Shown here: positions 26,301 to 31,482 of the stretch, piece by piece
How positions within the stretch are numbered: position 1 is the first letter of the stretch
How the letters are laid out: every line of letters begins with the position of its first letter
Source of the DNA: Ricordea florida
Lineage: Eukaryota > Cnidaria > Anthozoa > Corallimorpharia > Ricordeidae
Assembly: GCA_949710005.1 (NCBI GenBank)
Contig: OX453282.1
Coordinates: 24,771,718 to 24,835,717 of the forward strand
DNA: 64,000 nt
Direction of reading: 5' to 3'
Notes under the pieces: model-generated
The model's database searches: none
Told to the model about the DNA's origin: nothing
What the model saw: only the letters and a program-made list of their open reading frames with translations
Translations under genes and position numbers: made by a program

Positions 26301-26983
26301 TGTTCCTTAGCTTTCTAAAGAATGGTAACACTGCATGGTTTGATCCAAAGATGTAAAAAATAGAACCGCCACACTGTATAGTAAAGCAAACAGTACCACA
26401 GTACAGTACTGTTCAGTAGCTTTACAAAGAATGGTCACACTGCATGGTTTGATCCATAGATAAAAAAGTTAGAAACACTGTATAGTAAAACAAACAGTAC
26501 CACAGTACAGTACTGTTCAGTCGCTTTACAAAGAATGGTCACACTGCATGGTGTGATCCATAGATGAAAAAGTTAGAACCACACTGTATAGTAAAACAAA
26601 CAGTACCACAGTACGGTACTGTTCAGTAGCTTTACAAAGAATGGTCACACTGCATGGTTTGATCCATAGATAAAAAAGTTAGAACCACACTGTATAGTAA
26701 AGCAAACAGTACCACAGTACAGTACTGTTCAGTAGCTTTACAAAGAATGGTCACACTGCATGGTTTGATCTACAGATGAAAAAGTTAGAACCACACTGTA
26801 TAATAAAACAAACAGTATCACAACACAGTACTGTTCAGTACCTTCCATCCTATTGTTGAGTCTGTCAAGTTTACCAGTCAACACGCCATATTCTTGAAAT
26901 ATTTTTTTTTGTTACAGGAGAAACGCCAGCAGAGGACTTTGGCTATGAAATCTATATTCGAAAAAATGGGATCCAAGAAGTGA
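387..26983 (+). CDS. EH-domain/coiled-coil scaffold protein gene, 18 exons, interrupted by a retrotransposon
   Basis: Eighteen exons with GT-AG borders join in consistent phase to about 1,415 codons ending in TGA at 26981-26983. Seen: EH domain 1 (about residues 5-95, with the IWKLAD core), EH domain 2 (about 105-185, IWNLSD core followed by a canonical EF-hand loop DEDRDGKLSLNE), a Ser/Thr/acidic linker (about 290-570), a long Glu/Arg/Lys coiled-coil (about 585-1400) and a basic tail. EH domains bind NPF peptides in endocytic adaptors, so a cytoplasmic vesicle-trafficking scaffold of the Eps15/intersectin/REPS type is inferred; no SH3 or DH domain is visible and I cannot name the orthologue. 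The exon for EH2 is split by the BEL/Pao element at 4864-12609, so this allele should not make the full protein. The first exon is preceded by a good acceptor (AG at 379-380), so a 5' UTR exon may lie upstream. Confidence 0.8.
599..662 (+). CDS. EH gene exon 2 (EH domain 1)
   Basis: The acceptor ATTTTCAG precedes it and a GTTAGT donor follows. It encodes GEQARSLFIRSKLPLPDLSKI, the EF-hand 1 helix pair of EH domain 1, and ends on the first two bases of the conserved Trp codon. Confidence 0.75.
663..1811 (+). other. 5' part of intron 2, no gene seen
   Basis: AT-rich non-coding DNA between exon 2 and the LINE. Homopolymer A/T runs near 827-840 and 1300-1360. No RNA gene or convincing ORF was recognised. 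Confidence 0.6.
1812..3652 (+). mobile_element. 5'-truncated non-LTR retrotransposon (CR1/L2-like LINE)
   Basis: Only the reverse-transcriptase half of ORF2 and the 3' UTR remain; the endonuclease and any ORF1 are missing, which is usual for incomplete target-primed integration. The frame opens after a stop at 1811. The 3' end has a short AT-rich tail near a repeated GCGCTATATAAAT motif. It lies in intron 2 of the EH gene in sense orientation. The CR1/L2 clade is judged from the DLSAAFDTVDHSILL and YADDTQLY motifs. Confidence 0.85.
1931..3475 (+). pseudogene. LINE reverse transcriptase with one in-frame stop
   Basis: Reverse transcriptase of the element above. Motifs in order: LDPIPSS (finger), FRPVSNL, FQSAYKSHHSTETAL, the catalytic DLSAAFDTVDH block, GVPQGSVLGPLLY and the YADD active site near 2624, then the thumb and C-terminal LHWLP and RLWNKLP motifs. 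A single TAG at 3080-3082 interrupts an otherwise open frame that resumes at once and continues to 3475, so this is a lightly decayed copy. The true 5' end of the frame is missing. Confidence 0.85.
3656..3990. repeat. 39-bp minisatellite, about 8 copies
   Basis: The unit contains ACCATGGTTAAAATATACCC and ATAATTTGGGTATAGAATA. It repeats every 39 bases with a few substitutions, then decays after about 3970. Because 39 is a multiple of 3, one frame stays open on the - strand as a 13-residue repeat; this is a by-product. It directly abuts the LINE 3' end, so it may have grown from the LINE tail. Confidence 0.9.
4178..4485. mobile_element. Foldback MITE, copy A
   Basis: Contains AGTATAAATACTCAGGTGAT near the left, its inverted counterpart (TTTATACTAAAGCAATTATT) further right, and inverted copies of the GTGATTATCGGTGAATATTC motif. 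The same family lies in the opposite orientation at 59372-59640. No coding capacity. Confidence 0.65.
4650..4863 (+). CDS. EH gene exon 3, 5' part, truncated by BEL/Pao insertion
   Basis: Starts after acceptor CAATGTAG and completes the Trp codon of IWKLAD. It covers the end of EH1 (HLIQSRLKGIDIPEKLPETL), a proline-rich linker and the first helix of EH2 (ERKAYEKAFSWMEKE). Reading stops at the left end of the retrotransposon after GAG; the last five bases AAGAG are the target duplication. The rest of the exon is at 12615-12633. Confidence 0.85.
4859..4863. repeat. 5-bp target-site duplication, left copy (BEL/Pao 1)
   Basis: AAGAG directly before the TGTAGCGG end of the left LTR; the matching copy is at 12610-12614. 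Confidence 0.9.
4864..5559 (-). repeat. 3' LTR of BEL/Pao 1
   Basis: Begins TGTAGCGGCGGG and ends CGTTACA; the TGT...ACA ends are typical LTR termini. Every line matches the copy at 11914-12609. Confidence 0.95.
5634..11843 (-). CDS. BEL/Pao gag-pol polyprotein
   Basis: Uninterrupted 2,069-codon frame starting at ATG 11843. Domains in order: charged coiled-coil Gag region (1-330), DUF1759-type segment (about 340-520), CCHC-like zinc knuckles (about 570-640), an aspartic protease with LLDNAS near residue 698 in place of the usual D-S/T-G, reverse transcriptase with FDCSAEF and YVDD (about 1147), RNase H-like region, integrase with an HHCC finger (about 1670-1700: HFHEKCKHQG...CVTC), DDE core (DYFGPW about 1741, SDQGTNFVG about 1802) and a BEL-type C-terminal domain. 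All parts needed for autonomous movement appear to be present; whether it is active is unknown. Confidence 0.95.
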   Translation of the reverse strand: MSSSSNKGNTKISELAQPHAEGHEIPEKFQEFEGATSAKVDGEVKEKRQRKLTEKGKQYKKEILESDLKAASTRIRQYIEKIRKLISSNEVSSEILQLERDGLDQRKEEFNDAHHALYNFLDNEDEKEALYRWFDIQDRECMDCRIKLAERIQATERAKAKSVSSGTSKTSKTSRRTGSFRSSADSVLSRRVEAATRKAKLEVEMKFLEQELELRRLQLMKDISLANAEEEAIKGILEEGKGNSISDRKLISEIEGKESKKDVVKGCRLNPSTPPFIPQGAPNPSTFVTQESQQVMHSFFDQKDERSLTETSAIKDLIKLQEKQTELSALIAKQQRISSLPAQEPQIFSGNILDYPAFIQAFEAIIESRVDSNKDRLFFLNKYTAGRANEAVKGFVTLNTDDGYIEAKKLLTERFGNPYKVAERYKSQLREWPRVRDGDSTGIQDLSDFLIRCKEVMKSMRYMDELNSTETLIQISAKLPSYSGVKWCRHARELRAKTKSAVTFSDLVEFVKEEAELATDPVFSPNSLKRERNKDSNRDSTSTSFKNRTRRPPSANSLLTSVGDTSQKSARSSMRCLLCQGNHSLEECVEYSKRTVQERVAFLRSKGVCFGCLEKGHLSKSCGARLKCKKCAKLHPTSLHEDPKNKKEPSKESDAVNESGIHAVSNCASSSDITVVNSMILPVWLHHKDRPQSEVLVYALLDNASDATFIKTSTLKDLGVEGPELKLQLYTMHGRAEIPVQKVDGLVVERFDKKLKIELPKVYSRDSIPSRRNQIPRPETANKWPHLQRIENKIPPYQEKLEVGILIGCNCPRAIKPREVITGKADDPYAIKTLLGWGIIGPVTPVKELLSEIENGETICHRIVTQEIGGTKRFDSKFVINAQTKEIINPYHLKEMFELDFSERSTGDHALSQEERKFLARVTENIRHLEDGHYEMPLPLKDPNTKLPNNREMALHRLKHLKRRFIADERYRNDYGSFMDMVIQNGYAELVPTESKKGNENSQQVWYIPHHGVYHPKKPNKIRVVFDCSAEFKGESLNKQLLQGPDMTNNLTGVLCRFRKEAVAFICDIEGMFHQVKVSEENRDLLRFLWWENGDIYSVPKEYRMTVHLFGATSSPGCSNFALKSTANDNEEMIGSAAANFLREDFYVDDGLKSVPTVKEAVKLIKDAKEMCKRGGFNLHKFISNSKEVIHSIPIKDRAEDIKNLDLDQDILPVERALGIQWCIENDSFNFRITLKDKPCTRRGILSTVSSIFDPLGFVAPLLLEGKKILQELCKEDTGWDDPIPDLAKAKWEKWRSELYLLQEFSVPRCCKPKNFGHVTQTELHHFSDASNKGYGQCSYLRLINSQGQIHCSFVLGKSRVTPLKAVTIPRLELTAAVTSARVSDQLRRELPLENVEETFWADSKVILGYIANESKRFHVYVANRVQEIQEKSSPKQWRYVETELNPADDASRGLHARNIQKSRWILGPEFLWKSEDQWPDSMKTKQMIAEEPSEQDPEVRRVVAMATTAFVPREDLVDRIKYFSDWFRAKKSVALCILYIQKLKRRLEERKERICDKRSLHLIKGDKDADHPRVTVKELQQAATVIIKAIQATTFKKDLESLLKNQHLQDTKGSSNKGNATLLQRLDPFLDQDGVLRVGGRIRRANMEEDIKFPILLPRDTHITKLLVQHFHEKCKHQGRTTTLNEIRSNGYWIIGGTSSVSRYILRCVTCRRLRGPTQSQKMSDLPEDRLHQAPPFTYCAVDYFGPWIIKDKRKELKRYGVLFTCMASRAIHLEIAHSLETDSFINALRRFICRRGPIRQMRSDQGTNFVGAKKELEEALGELDHDKIGRELLRNNCDWFSFKMNVPSASHMGGVWERQIRSVRNVLSVLLDNNGTQLDDESLSTFMCEAEAVINSRPLTVDGLRDPDSLSPLTPNHLLTMKSKIVLPPPGKFQDTDKYSKRRWRRVQHLANQFWCRWRKEFLQSLQLRQKWLKPQRDLRSDDIVLIKDDCIARNHWELARVVETNQSKDGRVRTVQLILADPHIDSRGVRTKAVRRLERPIHKLVFLMSGSEAEEQQPGCIPAKEP
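11914..12609 (-). repeat. 5' LTR of BEL/Pao 1
   Basis: Matches 4864-5559 throughout by eye at an offset of 7,050 bases. As the upstream LTR on the - strand it should carry the element promoter. Confidence 0.95.
12610..12614. repeat. 5-bp target-site duplication, right copy (BEL/Pao 1)
   Basis: AAGAG directly after the LTR end TTACA; it equals 4859-4863. Confidence 0.9.
12615..12633 (+). CDS. EH gene exon 3, 3' remnant beyond the insertion
   Basis: Removing the element and one AAGAG makes codon frame and EH-fold sequence continuous: ...MEKE then KTGYID, ending in phase 1 before a GTTAGG donor. KTGYID is the expected EF-hand loop of EH2, which confirms that the element hit coding sequence. 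Confidence 0.85.
13423..13486 (+). CDS. EH gene exon 4 (EH domain 2)
   Basis: Acceptor CTTTTTAG and donor GTAAGT. Encodes AATVCSIFLGSHLSKDILAKI and two bases of the conserved Trp; the same phase-2 split of IW is seen at exon 2, so both EH domains share an intron position. Confidence 0.85.
13818..13903 (+). CDS. EH gene exon 5 (EH domain 2, EF-hand loop)
   Basis: Acceptor TTCGTAG, donor GTAATG. Encodes NLSDEDRDGKLSLNEFCVAI and HLTRFCKK. The loop has D, D, D, G and E at EF-hand positions 1, 3, 5, 6 and 12, so calcium binding is plausible here, unlike the degenerate loop of EH1 (DISRNNMLDISE). Confidence 0.85.
14259..14308 (+). CDS. EH gene exon 6
   Basis: Acceptor TTTTAACAG; encodes NSLDGSVNIRSIVSQE and ends in phase 0 before a weaker GTTTGT donor. 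No known domain. Confidence 0.6.
14770..14804 (+). CDS. EH gene exon 7
   Basis: Acceptor GATTCGTAG, donor GTTTGT. A 35-base exon encoding WIEENFEGKKH; it links in phase to the coiled-coil start in exon 8. Confidence 0.55.
15114..15159 (+). CDS. EH gene exon 8 (coiled-coil)
   Basis: Acceptor TCACTTAG, donor GTAAAC. Encodes RLAEVQTEKRRLLSLK, heptad-like and in phase with exon 9. Confidence 0.65.
15456..15584 (+). CDS. EH gene exon 9 (coiled-coil)
   Basis: Acceptor GGGGCAG, donor GTGAGA, exactly 43 codons. Encodes an acidic helix with LNQVEKELYVLEKKENGLRR at its end, consistent with coiled-coil. Confidence 0.65.
16682..16871 (+). CDS. EH gene exon 10
   Basis: Acceptor CTCGTCAG, donor GTAAGC. 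Encodes TLQQIKEKSKKESFKPFD followed by LLKRHASGEDIFRGAREQ and an acidic helix ending EKLWREDGDLA. FKPFD is NPF-like but lacks the Asn. No known domain. Confidence 0.7.
17440..17626. mobile_element. Small foldback MITE with CATAAG repeats
   Basis: Arms around 17490-17540 and 17565-17622 are inverse complements (ATGTGTGAACCGGGGTTACA and its complement). TTCACAC lies near the outer ends and ATAAGC hexamers repeat internally. A structurally similar element with GTTCACAC-like ends lies at 59036-59150. Confidence 0.65.
18746..19072. mobile_element. Foldback MITE, ATTAATAATATACATG family, copy 1
   Basis: Opens with ATTAATAATATACATGCAAA, contains tandem GAAATTGAGTGCA motifs, then a hairpin whose arms (about 18903-18965 and 19005-19068) include AATTTGGGATAAATCAGCAC and its complement. 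Related copies at 27279-27562, 36477-36940 and 44117-45310. Confidence 0.75.
19099..19415 (+). CDS. EH gene exon 11 (Ser/Thr/acidic linker)
   Basis: Acceptor TCACCAG. Encodes a polar linker beginning DFGVTIDKPSSYPVNYSIRR. Two phase-0 donors compete: GTAAGA at 19416 (used here) or GTGAGT at 19422, which would add two residues. Confidence 0.7.
19733..20139 (+). CDS. EH gene exon 12 (polar linker)
   Basis: Acceptor TTCTTAG, donor GTACTG, phase 0 in and phase 2 out. Low-complexity Ser/Asp/Gln-rich sequence with no domain, typical of disordered linkers in endocytic adaptors. Confidence 0.7.
20347..20394. repeat. (TG)n microsatellite
   Basis: Mostly uninterrupted TG dinucleotides in intron 12. 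Confidence 0.9.
20748..22923 (+). CDS. EH gene exon 13 (long coiled-coil)
   Basis: Acceptor CTGCCAG, donor GTGAGT, 2,176 bases. Encodes about residues 571-1296: a Glu/Arg/Gln coiled-coil (about 585-720), a mixed segment with a GKRGSVIDLIESEDPLSKLE motif, a second strong coiled-coil (about 925-1032, EEARRKEMELFRQMQEEEKR), a Ser-rich stretch with short repeated sequences such as KRYSLN and RSLGDVSRS, then a third helix. The Ser within basic RSL/KRTSSL contexts could be phosphosites; this is inference. Very large for an exon of this gene. Confidence 0.85.
22924..24414 (+). other. Intron 13 with MITEs
   Basis: Non-coding. Contains inverted GCTGTTACACTG / CAGTGTAACAG ends at about 23353-23430 (small foldback) and an ACTAGTCC-rich element at 24024-24317. 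No gene seen. Confidence 0.55.
24024..24317. mobile_element. hAT-like MITE with CAGTGC...GCACTG ends
   Basis: Starts CAGTGCGCGACCTTAAC and ends GCTAAGGTCGAGCACTG. The subterminal regions hold inverted GGACTAGT motifs. CAGTG-type ends suggest hAT, but no clean 8-bp duplication is visible. Confidence 0.6.
24415..24515 (+). CDS. EH gene exon 14
   Basis: Acceptor TTCTTTTAG, donor GTAAGC. Encodes VRKPPPSSNRDSLMQSMASH, a proline-serine segment that could be an SH3-binding site (inference). Confidence 0.65.
24613..24646 (+). CDS. EH gene exon 15 (micro-exon)
   Basis: Acceptor CTCGTCAG, donor GTGAGT; 34 bases encoding EKKERKGSFIE. The earlier GTAGTT donor was rejected because it gives a stop in exon 16. 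Confidence 0.55.
25105..25212 (+). CDS. EH gene exon 16 (coiled-coil)
   Basis: Acceptor TATGTCAG, donor GTCAGT; 36 codons of single-alpha-helix type sequence beginning LEKEEERRREEELQRERE. Confidence 0.75.
25439..25489 (+). CDS. EH gene exon 17 (coiled-coil)
   Basis: Acceptor GTGTGTAG, donor GTAATG; 17 codons, RKIEEELEKKRKAKKEK, continuing the charged helix. Confidence 0.75.
25505..25870. mobile_element. Foldback MITE in intron 17
   Basis: A hairpin around 25525-25655 pairs GGAGTGCAATTTGGTCTGAA with TTCAGACCAAAATTGCACGA. The outer motif CTTTATTACACTCATTTTGA (about 25658) and its near-complement AAAATGGGTGTAATAAAG (25853-25870) bound the right half. Confidence 0.6.
26090..26865. repeat. 106-bp tandem repeat, about 7 copies
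   Basis: The unit includes AACAGTACCACAGTACAGTA, TTTACAAAGAATGGTCACAC and GATCCATAGATGAAAAAGTT, with a measured period of 106 bases over three successive units (26572, 26678, 26784). The first copies are more divergent. An inverse-orientation array of about 2.5 units is at 43815-44075. Confidence 0.85.
26918..26983 (+). CDS. EH gene exon 18 (C-terminus)
   Basis: Acceptor TTGTTACAG; encodes EKRQQRTLAMKSIFEKMGSKK and TGA. Basic terminal tail. No AATAAA signal is obvious in the next 250 bases. Confidence 0.75.
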   Translation, partial: EKRQQRTLAMKSIFEKMGSKK

Positions 26984-28161
26984 ACACTTCGATTTCTTTA
27001 TAAGCTTAAATCCAATTACTATCTACACCATCATACAGTGGCATGTTGAAGATTGCCATTGATCATACATTGTATTATACCATAGTTGATTTTTACTATG
27101 TTAACCATTTGATTTTTACAATATGCCTCCTATTGTAGTGCTGTTTTTCTTGGAAAATGGGTGACAGAATTTGATTTTACTGTGACGTTTGACAAGTACG
27201 TCCACGTTAATCCTTGATATCCTGATTTCATTATATCAATCACTCACTCTCCCTTACTGGTCTCCATAGATTTGTTAATTAATAATATACATGCAAAGTT
27301 TCAACGCGCTGATTGGCTAAGAGCTCGTCAAATTAATCCCAAACAGCGCAGAAAGATGAAATTGAGTGCAGAAAATTTGAAATTAAATTGTTGCATGTAT
27401 ATTATTAACAAGTAATCAAATTATTTTGAGTGCAATTTTCTTTATAAATAAGCATTCTTTCCAAGACAACAAATTGCACTCGCCCTACAGGCCGATGCAA
27501 TTTGTTCAGTTTACTTTCGCTCATTTATTCCAAATTGCACTCGAAACCATTTGATTACCTGTACGTATGAGTGGGATTAGTTTCATCATAGATCGAGACA
27601 ATCACATATTTGTGTTCAGAACCTTTTTTCCTAGCCCGTACCAGGCTCTCCGTTCGTGAGCACGATCGAAACAGTGGGTAAGCGAGGTCAAGCGAAAATC
27701 GGCGGGAATCTGAGAAGGCTCCCACCGATTTGCGCTCTCGCTCTCCCGCTTTTTGATCGTGCCCACGATCCGGGAGTCTGGCACAGGCTACTTTTTTTCC
27801 CGAAATCCGCTCTTACTGACATGGAAGGGAGATTGTGTAATTGTGTAATTACTCAAATTGTGAAGGTTAAAATGACGAAAATGACATCAAGCAACCTGGG
27901 TCAGACCCTTGCTTTTTTAAAACAACAACAACAACAACAACAAAAGGTTCACAAAAGGTAACTTACACTATTACTAACAATAACCTTATTGTACTAACAC
28001 TTAAGCTAGTCACTAACACTATGAACAATCATCACAAAATGTTTTGCATTGCATTTCACACTATTGCTTTGCGTCTCTGTCGAAACGGAGATTACCTCTG
28101 TAGTGGAAATGAATGGATATATCACCAAAGTAAAATTGACACTATTGTCCCATTCTTACCA
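26984..28161. other. 3' flank of EH gene, repeats only
   Basis: Probable 3' UTR followed by a MITE (27279-27562), an imperfect inverted-repeat element near 27634-27790 (AGCCCGTACCAGGCTCTCCG against GGGAGTCTGGCACAGGCT) and a short (CAA)n run at 27920-27943. Confidence 0.55.
27279..27562. mobile_element. Foldback MITE, ATTAATAATATACATG family, copy 2
   Basis: Shares the opening TTAATAATATACATGCAAAG, the TTAATCCCAAACAG and GAAATTGAGTGCAGAAA motifs and the CAAATTGCACTCG hairpin with the copy at 18746. Same orientation. Confidence 0.75.
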
Positions 28162-28414
28162 ATTAAGTAATGGTCCGGCTAAAAGGCAGGCAGGTGTACG
28201 GCAAAACTCATTAAAAAAGTGCGAACAGTTAATTGTCAATTCTATTTAAATCGCCTCATCTCATTCGCTAATACCAGAAAACCCCGAAAAACCAATGAAA
28301 AAAAAAATACATATATATATATATATATATATAAAGTGTAAAAGTTGATTAATCGTAAAACAGTGCTCAATACGTGAACGTAGAGCGAAGTAGTTGTTGC
28401 GGGAGAAAAAACAC

Positions 28415-28474
28415 ACAAACAAACTACAGGTTTATCCCTACAAGCCTGTTTCGTGGTTGCCCACTCGTCAGGGG
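28415..28474 (-). ncRNA. Hammerhead-ribozyme-like motif, - strand
   Basis: Mirror copy in the other arm: core CTGACGA at 28471-28465, stem II GTGG/CCAC with a GCAA loop (also GNRA), GAAA, stem III CAGG/CCTG and the predicted scissile A at 28425. The loop differs from the other copy at one base yet keeps the GNRA rule. Confidence 0.7.
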
Positions 28475-28485
28475 ATTTTATAAAT

Positions 28486-28545
28486 CCCCTGACGAGTGGG
28501 GAACCACGAAACAGGCTTGTAGGGATAAACCTGTAGTTTGTTTGT
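28486..28545 (+). ncRNA. Hammerhead-ribozyme-like motif, + strand
   Basis: CTGACGA (28489-28495), stem II GTGG/CCAC closed by a GGAA (GNRA) loop, GAAA (28508-28511), stem III CAGG/CCTG (28512-28515 with 28530-28533, extended by an A-T pair) and a GTA cleavage triplet ending at 28535. These are all the conserved core elements of a type I hammerhead. Stem I is not convincingly formed by the adjacent bases, so self-cleavage may need an alternative partner or a dimer. Such motifs are known in Penelope-like elements and retrozymes of animals. Confidence 0.7.
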
Positions 28546-28750
28546 GTGTTTTTTCTCCCGCAACAACTATATATATATATATATATATAAAGCGTCATTT
28601 TTAGACCTTGTCTTTCCCATATCCCTATTTTCTATCTCTCGGCCAAATTTGGCTTTTGATATATGCGCCAATTAGCACCACAAAATTAACTGACATATTG
28701 CCGAGCGCAATTGTTTTTCTGCCTGCTTCTTAGCCGGACCATTACTTAAT

Positions 28751-31482
28751 CCTTTCCAGTTATACTAGTTTTGTCAGCGGGTCAAATGTCTTCGAGGAAC
28801 TGATTCTCCAGACGTAATTTATCGTAACATTGATAACGTTTTGGTTTATTTACGCAGTATTGTTATTTAAGTCAAAGTATTGATATGGTACATTTGGAAG
28901 GTGGCATTGAATAGTTCTCACATGCATGCTATCCCCCCCTCCCCCCACGGGAAGTAGTCAGTGTTCAATTTGCTTAAGTACAGTGGTTTGAATAATGCAT
29001 CGCATTGCTTACCTGAAGGTGGTCCTCTTATGACTAAAAGTTTGACTCTGGAAGTGAAACGGTTGTATTTTAATATTATTGGCACCGCGTAACATGACTC
29101 ACAGACTCTGAAATGTCAGAGCCAAATGCATTTTATATTGTAGAGATTGACTCGAACAAAGAAATTGTTGAACGTCAGAGTCATATTATACGAATCAACG
29201 ATTGCTGCGGGTCTGGTGAATATCTTGTGCTTGACTTTTTCACAAAAAGTGTTCAGTTTGTATGAAAGTCAGTTGCTTGACTTTCATAATTACTTTACTT
29301 AGAGCGATTCCAATTCACTGTTGAAAGTAATCTCGCGATTGCTCAAGTTCGGCACTGGTAAGAACGTTGGCTATGGAACTCCCGAATCCTTCCCTTTTCA
29401 CCAGTTATAAGTAAAACTAAAACCAATCCGTAGCAGCGTACACGCGTTTTCCCGCGCTTAGGTCTGCCAACAGGGTGGGTTTGGGGCAGTGTATTCATTG
29501 TGGCTTTAATTTACAATGTTTTTTTTTCGGGACCACGCTTTAGCATTCGTTATAAAACTTGATTGTATGTTTGCTGTAAATTGGTGTCACCGAAAACCGA
29601 GTTGCCTTAATTATACATACCCTTATGTGCTCTGTATTTCTAATCGCGTATTTCATGGAATCGAAGATGATATAACCCCTGTATCTTGTATAGGGCCTAT
29701 AATTAAAAGGCTAATATGAAGAAATTTTTATTTAGTTTTCTGTAAATAGCAAGTCATTTTTATGAGCGTAGGTTATTTACAGGGTTTTCAATTGCTTTTT
29801 CCGTCTGCAATGTTTTGATTTGTTATGATATGTTGAGATAGTACTTGTAGAAGTATTCTGCTTGACTAGAATGGTGGTTAATATTAAAATATCATTTTTA
29901 ATCAGCTTTAAAAGACGACATTATTGATTGAACATTTTCAGATTTGATTGCTTATGTCAAGAAATCATGAGTATCACAGGGAACGTCTGAAAACGGAGGA
30001 ACACGGCGCATTTTGAGACTGGACTGCTATTTGTTTTCGTCCGTCAATACGATATATAGTTGCAAAAACACGATAACATTTACCCTGGACAAATTCGACA
30101 GGAATCTGGAAAATTTATCAGATATTATTCGGCTTTCGTATGATACAGGTTGAGGATTGCTGTATCTGCCGAAGGCCGAGGCGAATAACATCCTCCGAGA
30201 TCCACAAATTTCTTGATATCTCAGAAACCAAACCCAATGTTAGTGAAATGTTTCGAAGCGTAAAGGTTCCTCCTCCATTTAGCACTCTTTTCTCTCCACA
30301 AACTTTTCCAGTTCCTCGACCCGTCTTGGTTTGCTAAAATGGAGCTTAAGCAAACACGAGGACGGCAGTATTTTCCTTCTTTCTAGTGGTGGCAGGCTTG
30401 CTCAATTTTCTTTATTTCCTTCAACTTTTACAAGTTTCTTGATTTCTACTTTTCGCATTTCCTTTCAAATTTGTCGTTGCCTTTGTACACTCGCGTTTTA
30501 AGGAAACTTAGAAAATTGTCGTTTTACCTTGTTTTGCGGAGGACGGCAAAGAAACTTACCTGATTGCTTTTTCAAGTGCAGTTCATTGTATTGTTCATTA
30601 ACCCCATTAATTTTTGGTGATGTCAACTTCGAGGTTGTGTTGGACTCATCTCTGTGCTCAGAACGTTGGTCTCAAATCAGGGAACACATGCTCGAGTGAG
30701 CTGCAGCAATTCTTAACACTGAGCGGCATGTTCATTCTTTTGCTTTAAACTGGAGAACTTGGTGCAAGACTGATTTAATTTTGTCATTGATACTTTCATT
30801 GTTTGTCTTTTAACCCTTCACTCCCAAGATGAGCAGCAATTCTCTTTAACGAATGCCATACACTTACTTATTTACCAGTTGAGAGAGTTAAGTGTTAAAT
30901 CAGTTCTTTAACCTCAGGTTGATCGCGTGTCCAATTCTCACCATCCATTCTCTTTTTTCGTACTGAATTGACATTGAAGCAAAAAGTTGTATATTGATAA
31001 CATTTGGGAGAGAAAGGATTAAACAATGCAATGAAATTGTAAGGGGAAGTTGCAGGTTGGTCACTTCTGAGACTGACAGGATAACATAAAAGTAAAATTT
31101 GAATATGAGAAAAATTGTCTTTAACAGAATAACATTGTTTCATTTATTTTTTTATTAGTCGGGCAATCGACTATAGGTTTACACTCGAGTTTCATCACAA
31201 ATCGCAGTCACGTGCAATGGGGAATACCGCAGATACGTAATACGGGCGCAACCTTCTTTCGAGGATGTCAAAGTCGATGGCGAATATGTCGAAAACAAAT
31301 GGTGTCATCTTTTCTACGCTCAAACACACAGACCCACACACCGTTCGCGGTAGACCCACTCTAAAAGATGGCGTGTGTAATGAGCGTATATTTCGAAACG
31401 GGTCGTTCCGCGAACTGAATATAGCAAAAGAATAAAATGATTTAGCGAATGTCTCACTAGAATCAAACCAGAAGTCAAACAA
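28751..31482. other. Gene-free stretch
   Basis: No ORF with domain-like content, no RNA gene and no clear TIR pair was recognised. A C-rich run lies near 28932-28947. 29940-30330 looks like a decayed dispersed repeat but has no identifiable ends. Confidence 0.5.

Larger units (their letters stand above)
28391..28569. repeat. Near-perfect palindrome with 88-bp arms in a (TA)n tract
   Basis: Arms 28391-28478 and 28482-28569 are inverse complements with one mismatch (28459/28501) and a 3-base centre. TA repeats lie outside it on both sides (about 28312-28334 and 28569-28590). The single mismatch falls exactly at the N position of a GNRA tetraloop of the hammerhead-like motif in each arm. Confidence 0.95.
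28163..28750. mobile_element. TIR element (about 590 bp) containing a nested palindrome
   Basis: Ends are inverted repeats of about 31 bases with few mismatches: TTAAGTAATGGTCCGGCTAA on the left and its complement TTAGCCGGACCATTACTTAA on the right. Target duplication is either TA or TTAA, both compatible with the sequence. There is no transposase. The interior is a (TA)n tract split by the hammerhead palindrome. Confidence 0.7.

Noticed and set aside
28374..28604. ORFs of 76 and 118 codons on the two strands across the palindrome
   Set aside because: They mirror each other through the inverted repeat and continue into TA repeats (Ile-Tyr runs); the conserved feature is RNA structure, not protein.
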